From assembly GCA_037042915.1 (NCBI GenBank), contig CM073201.1, positions 496,001-560,000 on the forward strand: a stretch of 64,000 nucleotides of DNA, given 5' to 3'. A program made the translations under genes and the position numbers. Under the pieces are notes generated by a model, which saw only the letters and a program-made list of their open reading frames with translations, was not told the DNA's origin and made no database searches. The stretch is from Auricularia sp. M13 (taxonomy: Eukaryota; Basidiomycota; Agaricomycetes; Auriculariales; Auriculariaceae). Shown piece after piece: positions 56,754-64,000 of the stretch; the first letter of the stretch is position 1, and the number at the start of each line of letters is the position of its first letter.

Positions 56754-57381
56754 ATGTCCAGCGTCGTTCTCAATGCTGACATCCTCGCGATCATCGCGAA
56801 CTTCCTCGACGCAGCCGAACTAAGTTCTCTGAGCCTGGTATCACGGGACCTTCGCGCAATATCCTATCCCTGCTTGTACAGGCACATTTATGTCGAAACA
56901 CTTCTGACTTGCTCTGTGTCGTGAACCGCGTCCTCCAGTCTCTGGCGCAAAGAGGCTGCCATCTCCGCGTGCTCCGCGTCTCCTGTGTCCTACATTTGTT
57001 CTTCCCGTCCTTCGTCGGCATCCTACCATCACTCACCTACCTTCAAGGCCTCGACATCTCTGAGACAACTGGTTGTATTGGGATCTGGCTGGACGGCGTT
57101 GGTCCGCACTCTCAGCCCTCGAGAAGGCACTTGGCCATGCCCGGACCTGCATGAGATGGCCCTTGGCATCGGCGGCAGGATCAAGGAGGACGCGGAGCCA
57201 GACGTCCTTTGTCCTTCTCGATTTCCTGCATCTGTGGCTTTCCGCTGTCGCCAGTGAGGAAGCGAGTTTGGATCATCCCAGAGCGCCTGCGACATTCCAG
57301 GAGATAATTATTGGGCAGTGGGCGACTCCCGATGGGATGTTCAACAAGATATCGACGATGTTCTCTACAACGGCCATCTGA
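56754..57381 (+). pseudogene. short F-box protein relic
   Basis: ATG 56754 opens MSSVVLNADILAIIANFLDAAELSSLSLVSRDLRAISYPCLYRHIYVE, an F-box of the short LNADIL type. The frame then breaks near 56900 and continues in another frame with LCVVNRVLQSLAQRGCHLRVLRVS, PSFVGILPSLTYLQGLDIS. It changes frame again near 57070-57200 (TLSPREGTWPCPDLHEM, then SFVLLDFLHLWLS). No splice pair restores the phase at the first break. I read it as a decayed F-box gene, though unusual introns cannot be excluded. Confidence 0.5.
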
Positions 57382-58442
57382 CGACAATGTCATGTAGAAG
57401 ATGGCGCGTAATGCCGCGTCCATAAATATTATGCTTTATCCTAGTAGTTGCGACTTTCTATCAGAGGCTTGAGGTGAATACATAACCTTTCAATCTTCTG
57501 CATGCGAACTTCGCTGAAGCACATACTGTAGACCTGCCCATGACTCTTGTTGAGCGGCATTGGCAGCGGCTCTCCATGGTGCGTATATCCAGTTTCTGGA
57601 TGGAGTCTCTTGAATGGACTGGTCACGATCAAGGCGTGTGATCAACTAGAGAAGTTCAACGAGGTGTACAACTTCACGAGCAGGTCATGCCCCCGCCGCT
57701 GGGTCCCCCATCCTCCGCTGGACTTTTTCACCCAGACCGCCAACAAGGAGCTCCAGGCGATTGTCATCATTTGGGTTGACATGGGATTGAGATCCCGGGC
57801 CTGGCATGCACACGCGACCCGCAATCCGGGGCGTTCGTACTTGGCTTCGCCGCGGAGCGGTGAAGCTCGCGATGAGTCAGGAGCTGGCCGCGATGGTCGA
57901 CATGTACATATGTACGTTATGACATTGGTGGGCTAGCTGGGCAATGTTCAGCAGTGGCCGTGAAGACGTAAATAATGTACAATATCGTCTCTCAGGCTGT
58001 GCATTTGTACTTCGATCGCCGGTGGCAGGAATCATTATGTAATAATCCATCCGAGGATACTTTGGGACTGTATCTACGGGTAAGAATCCTGATTCTCAGA
58101 TACAGTACTATCCTGGGCCGAGTATCCCTGCTCTGTTGTGCTAGTGCTGAAATGAATTGATGCCCGCGTTTCGCGGAACGTCACCACTGAAAGCTGTGCC
58201 GCGGATTTGTCGAACCCATTCCCGGGTAGGCTGCCACCGCCAATCCCAGCTAAGTATGCGGCGCTCGCGTGACTAACCGCTTTCTCAGCGCTCGGGGATC
58301 GGTCAATGCGGGAAACCTTGAGCATAATTCCATGTCATCGCACTGCGGGAGCCCATGCCGAAGACGAGCTGCGGTGCCGGATTGAGCCGCGTTGCTTTGA
58401 CAAGCTCTTCCATCGCCCTTGCCGTTTGATGCGCCGCGCGCG
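57382..58442. other. intergenic; unassigned open stretch
   Basis: The frame at 57547-57936 contains a coherent-looking block (LDFFTQTANKELQAIVIIWVDMG) but no recognised family, start or splice partner. Possibly a gene fragment. Confidence 0.3.
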
Positions 58443-60967
58443 ATGCGGAGTCTGCTCGTCACCGTCGCCGCCGCCGCCGTAGTCCTGATACCCAATGTAC
58501 CCATAACGAGCGGCCAGCAGGTCCGTGCGCGCTGTGCCCGGGGATCGCGCCATTGCTTACCGATTCTGCTTAAACACCCAGAGCGACGCCGTGTGCGAGA
58601 AATCATTCGACTGGGTGCGCCGGTATTCCTGGGATTATTGCTAGAAGGCTGCTTAATGCTGTTTCCAGGCGGATAACACCAAGGGAGATTCGCCCTGCGT
58701 CGTCGGCTCGGCGTTGCTGGCCGTGTGCAGCGACACCCACAGTGCGTCTGCCGTTCAAGCGCCGCTTGCTCATCTCATCGCAACTCCACAGCCTGGGTCG
58801 TCCCCAAGCTTGCGCCGAAAAACACATACCGCGGACCGAATGCGTCGGAGGCCAACGCGTGCCAGTGTAGCACCGTCACTTACTCGCTCCTCGTACGTCT
58901 CGCGCCTCGCCGATAAACCCCTTCCTCGTCTTGCTGTTGTCTGGGATTAATCCCTGCACGGCCGCTCACGTTCTCTGGCCTCGGTGGAGCTACCTGAGCG
59001 CTTTTGTGGATGCTGCTGCCGTGCCGGCACGGTATTATCTTGCGTCTCTCATTGTCCGACGCGTTCGGCGTCCATCCAAAAGATGATGGACGCAGTCGTC
59101 AGCAGGTCCTCTGCTCGTTACCATATTCCCCTATCCGTATCCCTGTTGTCTGGCCTCTCTGACTGACATCCATTGCTCCCGCAGGCCGCCTGCTCGCTAT
59201 GTCAGTCGTCGAACCCCATATCATTCACGAAATGGTCGGAGAATTGCAACCAGAACGACGTCACTATTGGAGAGTAAGTACCGAGTTCTCGTCGCAATCG
59301 TGCATGTTAAGCGATAATCTTATCCTGACTGTGTTGACAGCTTTCCATTTACAAATTCGAGCAAGGAGATCCCCCTATGGGCCCGCGGGCCGCTCTCATC
59401 GAAGCAGCAGTTCGACCTCAAGGGCGCGAAGCGCATCGCGGGCGCGGACGGCTCGGGCGACGCGTGGCCCGTGCGCGATATCGTGCTCGTTTCGTTCGGC
59501 ATCGCCGCGGCGTTCTTCCTGATATTCCTCGCCATCTACTTTTACGTGCGCCGGCACCGCGTGCTGCAGTGGCTGGGCAAGCGCCGCTCGAAGGCCAAGT
59601 ACGCGCCGCTCGACCCGAGCCAGAACCTCAAGCACGGCCGCGTGCGCTCCGCCGCGCCGGGCGTGTACGCGCTCGACCTCGACGCGCGCCGCAAGCCCGA
59701 GTCGAGCGAGATCCAGTACTTCCCGAACCCGTCGTCGTCCTCGTACAACAGCAACACGCAGCGCTCGTACAACACCGACACGCAGCGCTCGTACAACACC
59801 GACACGCAGCGCTCGAATAGGAGCAATGCCTCGGGCCGCCTGGATGCGTACGACGACCCGTTCGGCCAGCGCTTCCAGGCGCAGCACCACCGCAATGCGT
59901 CCAACTCCAATGTAAACGTGAACGACAACGCGGCGGCGTTCGGCGATACGAAGCCGTATGCGGGCGCGAGCTCGACGTCATTGGCGACGACAGCGAGCAG
60001 CGTGCGGCCTGCGGTGGAGTACAGCGATAACCTGCTCAAGCACCCCGAAGCGCGCAGCACCGTCAACCTCATCCCCGCGCGCGCCTCGCCCTCGCCGTCC
60101 CCGGGGACCAGCACGCCGCCGCCCCGGCCCCGGCGCGACGACACGACGGTGTACCACTTCAGCTCGCTGAACAGCCCGCTCTCGCCACCCGCCGCGCCGT
60201 ACCGCCAGCAGCTGCCGACGAGCCCGCCGGCGACACAGACGGGCTTCGGGCACCACCCCGCGCACGAGCGCACTGCGAGCTCGTCCTCGCTGAACCTCGC
60301 GCGGCCGGTGCACTTGCAGCACTCCAAGACGCCCAGTGGGAGCAGCTTAAGGGGGTACGAGCAGGGCCCGAGCGCGCCGCTGTTCAGCCGCACGAAGCAG
60401 GTGGCGAACCGGCGCAAGGACACGGCGTTCGACATCGACGGGCGCTCCGAGAGCGGCTCGTCGAGCTACAGCCTCGTCTCGCCGCCCACGCCGACCTCGA
60501 CGTCCGCGCTCTCCCCGCCGGCGGAGGGCGGCCTGAACCGGCTGCGCGCGGGCCACCTCGACTCGCACCAACACGCGCAGTCGTCGGACGGCGGGACGCT
60601 GGTGCAGGACGGGCCCGCGGCGCAGGTGCCGCGCGTGCAGGTCACCGCGCCGAGCACGACGAGCGGCACGCTCGTCTCGCACCACGGGCGCATCGAGAAC
60701 GCGTCGCACTACGGCCAGATCGAGGACGCCAGCACGGCCGAGGCGTACGCGCACTACCCCGGCCCCCAGCAGCGGGGCGCGGGCTCGCCGCGGTGGGAGG
60801 AGGTCCCGGGCGGGCTGAAGCCGCAGGAGAGCGACCCGTTCGCAACGCTGCGCTCGCTCAGCCTGGCGTCCGAGCCTGACCTGCGATACGACCGCGATCG
60901 CGACTCCAGCAGCGGCCACGGCCACGAGACGCCGCGCGACGCGTTCTCGGACGACCCGCGGCGGTGA
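58443..60967 (+). CDS. Cys-rich single-pass membrane protein
   Basis: Six exons (58443-58520, 58582-58614, 58669-58741, 58792-58892, 59185-59273, 59341-60967) give 666 residues, all joints in phase. A signal peptide (MRSLLVTVAAAAVVLIP) is followed by a small Cys-rich ectodomain. Its landmarks, spread over exons 2-5, are SDAVCEKSFDWADNTKGDSPCVVGSALLAVC, GPNASEANACQCSTVTYSLL, and AACSLCQSSNPISFTKWSENC. Asn-x-Ser sites occur at PNAS and TNSS. A transmembrane span (about 171-192, IVLVSFGIAAAFFLIFLAIYFYV) is followed by basic RRHR and a 470-residue low-complexity cytosolic tail with an 8-residue tandem repeat (SYNTDTQR). The ectodomain pattern recurs in many Agaricomycete surface proteins; role unknown. 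Intron 4 (292 nt) is unusually long. Confidence 0.85.
59745..59816 (+). repeat. 24-bp tandem repeat, three copies
   Basis: It encodes SYNSNTQR followed by two exact SYNTDTQR units in the cytosolic tail of the membrane protein. Copy number may vary between strains. Confidence 0.8.
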
Positions 60968-61383
60968 TTGCGGTGTGTATGTGCGGCGGCGACGGCGATG
61001 GACGCTTGGATCTATTAGATACATCTTATACGCTCTACACTTACAGTTTACTTATCTATTTCGACGACGGGGGCATGGACATTGGCTGGCTGGATTGTGC
61101 TTTTCGCTGCTGTTCTCTCCGCGCACATAATGAAACAATCACGAGTACCATGTCGGATTCACGAGAATGAGGTAGCTACGATGCAGTATTAGTCTCCCTG
61201 GCCAGACACCGAATGTGATGATAGTCCATTGATGCAGGATTGAGAGCTCTATAGTTGTACGATATGTAGGTATTTACTGTGCGCGACAGGGGATATAAAG
61301 CTTGATACAGAGTAGCGCAGTGCAGCAGCAGTTGGCAAGAGTTCAGTGAGAGGATGGAAGCGGGCAGCGTCCGGCTGCCGCGG
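60968..61383. other. convergent 3' spacer
   Basis: This lies between the ends of the Cys-rich membrane protein and the PC-esterase-like gene. AT-rich with no open frame of note. Confidence 0.5.
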
Positions 61384-62778
61384 TTATATTTGCTGGCCGT
61401 AGGCACCCATTTCATGCTGGAGGTAGTGGTTGATATATATCGTCCAGTCCTCGAGCACGCCGGCGCCAACGATGTAATGCGAGCACGACTGGAAGGTGTG
61501 CGCGTCCGGGCGCAGCAGCGCGGGGCGGTCGAGGCGCAGGAAGCGCAGGCGCGGGTGGTCGTGCGTCTTGATGATCTCCTCGAGCACGTCGTTCATGTGC
61601 GGCAGCCAGCGCCAGTTGTAGTAGTCGCGCTGGAGCGCCGGCACCTTCGACACGGGCCCGCCGGTGCGCATCTCTGTTCTTTCGCAGCCCTCGTGCCCCG
61701 GGATCGCGCCGCGGAAGAGCACCACCTTGTGGCCCAGCTTGTCCTGCTCGAGCATCGCCACGAGCCGCGCGACGAGCAGGTTCATCGCGACGCGCCACAG
61801 CCGCACGATCTCGGGCATGCCGCCGCGCGCGCCCTTAAAGAGCCCCGGCAGCCAGTGCGCGCCCGTCGAGACGATCAGCGTGCTGTAGCGCCCGGCCGGC
61901 AGCTGGGCGTTGAACGTCTCGATCCACTCGAGCGCGCTCTGCGTGATGACCGGCCAGGTGCCCGTGTCCCAGTAGGTGGCCGGGTCCGCCGTGGGATCCG
62001 CCACCCACGCGCCGACGTCCGACAGCTCGGCCAGCGAGAAGAGCAGGTCGATGCGCTTGTGCGTCGCGATGGGCGTGAGGTCCGCGCGGAAGCCGATGGG
62101 CAGCTGCTTCTCGAGCAGCGTCTTGACCCAGGGGTGCGTCGTGTCGAGGTACAGATACTGCGCCCACGAGCGTTTCCAGCCGCCCTGGCGATGGAAGAAT
62201 GGCGAGTGGCGGACGTACGGGTGCAGCATGCACGAGAGGCTGAAGAAATGGCTCTCGGTCTCGGCGTCGCCGACAAAGTGCCAGCCGCCGTACTTGAGCA
62301 GGCGCAAAATGAACTTCTGCTTGTCGAACGGCGCCAGCTGGCAGCCCCGACGTGGCTGCCAGTCGTATGTCGACAGCTTCGAGCGCCAGTCCCACCAGGA
62401 CGCGTTCTCGTTTTGCAGGTGAATCCAGGTCTCCTGGCTACTGGTGCAGCCAGTGAAGCCGCTGACCCTGTAGACGTCGTACGGGCTGGCCATCGTCGGG
62501 TGCGGTGGTGGGCGCTGCACCCACTGCCCGTCCAGCCAGCGGTCATTTGGACAACGTGGCTGGCCCGAGTGGCTCTGCAGCGACGTGGGCAGCTTGCTCG
62601 ACGGCGACGAGTCGGCCAAGAGCACAATCCAGGCGAAAATGAGCAAAGGAAAGACGAGAGCGCCAGCCTGGAGTCGTCGCGGCCAATTTAGCGGGTTCAG
62701 GTGCGCTGGCCGCAGTTGTAGACTGAAACGTGTCAGCGCCGGGGCACCGTTCTGGCGCTGGGTTATTCACCTAGTCAT
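61384..62778 (-). CDS. PC-esterase/TBL-like type II membrane protein
   Basis: Two exons (62778-62771 and 62722-61384) give 448 residues; the first exon is only 8 nt. A short basic N-terminus (MTSLQLRPAHLNPLNWPRRLQAG) precedes a membrane anchor (LVFPLLIFAWIVLLA, about 25-39). The lumenal domain follows the plan of fungal homologs of plant polysaccharide O-acetyltransferases: GCTSSQETWIHL, WQPRRGCQLAPFD, WHFVGDAETESHFFSLSCML, YLYLDTTHPW, TLIVSTGAHW, and DRPALLRPDAH ... SCSHYIVGAGVLEDWT. Where active members have GDS (nucleophile) and D-x-x-H, this one has GDA (Ala156) and SCSH, so the usual catalytic residues are missing. It likely acts in the Golgi on cell-wall glycans or is an inactive homolog. 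The upstream exon is inferred from phase and a 48-nt GT-AG intron. Confidence 0.75.
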
Positions 62779-63234
62779 CTAAGCATGCAGGACGATGAGA
62801 GCAGGAGACAAGAGTTGCGCGGGATCTGCGCTGCTTTCACAGCCGTGCCAGGGCGGAACCGGGATGGTATGTAATTAGCAAGCGCTAAATCCGACTCAGC
62901 CGAGGTCCTTCTTGCAAGCTGTCCCAATGTTTCTCAGTTCGAATACCTTGGAACATACTCCGCGCCATAGAGCACTCTGTATGCAAACTTTTGATCCCTT
63001 TTACTTCAAAATATGAGTCGTGACCTCTTGCTCACCCCTCTACTCCTGCTGCACGATACACCGGGTGGGTACTTATCAAATACAGATGTTTCTATCATTA
63101 CAGTTGTGGCCTAGTAGGCGCTGACATGAGCAGGTATGCCCTGCGGGAATAATTCTCTGAAGAGGCTTGGATAGTGAATTTCGGCGACATCGGGATGACT
63201 CCTGCACATTGACTTGGTCAGCCAAGAGGTCAAA
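62779..63234. other. intergenic, nothing recognised
   Basis: An AT-richer spacer between the start of the PC-esterase-like gene and the 3' end of the dioxygenase gene. Confidence 0.4.
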
Positions 63235-64000
63235 TCAATTGCGATCAGTAGGCACGTACTTCACGCGTCCAATGAGCGCGACCTGTCCCGCCGGAAGGAC
63301 ACCGTACTCAGTGTAGTTGACAGCTGCGTCAGAGTTCGTCGTCAGTGTCCATTCGTTTGCAACGATAGAAAAGGAACGCACAGTCAGTCCTGGCTTTGCC
63401 ACGTTGATCTCGTTCCGCGAGAATCTCAGGTGGGACTGGGGGGTGTCAGTTTGAAATGTTTGACACTGTTCAAGGAGAGAAACGAACACTTCTCAAGAAG
63501 GCTGGCCGCCGCCTCGCCGAGGACGACGCGCTGCGCGATCATCTGGAAGAACGGTATCGAGTACCGCGGGCCCTTGCCTGGTTGTGGGGAGAGAACGCGA
63601 TGCGACGTGGCGACCGCAACTCCGGACGTCAGAGCCTCCAAACCTATTCATTGATTAGCCGTGCTGCCCCAAACAAGGTGGAAAGAACGTGCCTTTCCCG
63701 ATGTTCACCACGAAAGTGTTCGGCAGGGGCGGGACGTCGATCCACTCGCCTGCAACGTTTTGAACCTGGAGGCCGCGGTGTTCCGGAGAGGCTTGCAGGA
63801 GCTGAGCACACATGAAGGTTGTTCACTTCCCGTCACAGTCCATAGCAAGCTCCCGGATACGCACAAATGTGAGGAACCCCGAATCGTAATGCGGCCCGAC
63901 TCCCTGGTCGCTCTGCCCTTCGCGAACCTCAGGATACTTGATGATCTGATGCGATACGAGTTTCAGTGAACATTCCCAGGCCGGACAAAATGCGACGGGA
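63235..64000 (-). CDS. 2-oxoglutarate/Fe(II) dioxygenase, C-terminal part (runs off the window)
   Basis: Five exons are visible on the minus strand (beyond 64000-63865, 63801-63693, 63643-63488, 63435-63382, 63323-63235); the N-terminal half lies outside. Isopenicillin-N-synthase-like family: QSDQGVGPHYDSGFLTF holds the iron-binding HxD, LLQASPEHRGLQVQNVAGEWIDVPPLPNTFVVNIGKGLEALTSG follows, SHRVLSP holds the distal His, and PRYSIPFF the 2-oxoglutarate-binding Arg/Ser. The tail reads FPPEILAERDQRG and DSVNYTEYGVLPAGQVALIGRVK. The enzymes oxidise small molecules using Fe(II), O2 and 2-oxoglutarate; the substrate is unknown. Intron 63644-63692 needs a GC donor (AG|GCACGT) and has a GCTAATC branch site; all other joints are GT-AG and in phase. 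Confidence 0.85.

Noticed and set aside
61354-62691. 445-codon plus-strand frame
   Set aside because: Antisense shadow of the PC-esterase-like gene, produced by its GC-rich third positions.

Overview
The window is nuclear DNA of a filamentous basidiomycete, most likely an Agaricomycete and possibly Polyporales-like (inference from gene content; I could not run a search). The evidence is dense short introns (mostly 48-75 nt, donors mostly GTRCGT or GTRAGT), a DUF6535-type membrane protein, an expanded F-box-like family, a QutD-like quinate permease relic, a basidiomycete-style Zn2Cys6 factor, and a chromodomain Ty3/gypsy element. Nearly all gene models below were built by joining exons by eye from GT/GC-AG sites and reading phase.

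Layout. 0-10 kb: an F-box relic, a bZIP factor, a four-exon tetraspan membrane protein, and two tandem intact F-box-like paralogs. 10-15 kb: a CoA-binding Rossmann protein and a four-exon homocysteine S-methyltransferase. 15-24 kb: two gene-poor stretches of about 4 kb flanking a Zn2Cys6 transcription factor. 24-28 kb: an eight-exon hemerythrin-like protein and an eight-exon DPH2 (diphthamide synthesis). 28-41.6 kb: an F-box gene split by a 10.8 kb LTR retrotransposon, which itself contains a nested 495 bp TIR element. 41.8-46 kb: a SAM methyltransferase and the DUF6535 protein. 46.5 kb: a 52-residue predicted secreted peptide. 49-52 kb: a nine-exon FHA-kinase of the Rad53/Cds1/Chk2 type. 52.6-57.4 kb: a decayed quinate-permease-like gene, a third intact F-box paralog and an F-box relic. 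58-64 kb: a Cys-rich single-pass membrane protein, a PC-esterase-like type II membrane protein, and the C-terminal part of a 2-oxoglutarate dioxygenase cut by the window edge.

Most housekeeping genes are independent; there is no sign of a biosynthetic cluster. The striking unit is the retroelement. Its 415 bp LTRs look identical and it has a 5 bp target duplication, so the insertion is young. Its gag/pol frames are broken about eight times, it carries two long unrecognised accessory modules, and a TA-flanked MITE splits one reading frame that would be open without it. It truncates a host F-box gene whose exons on both sides are otherwise intact.
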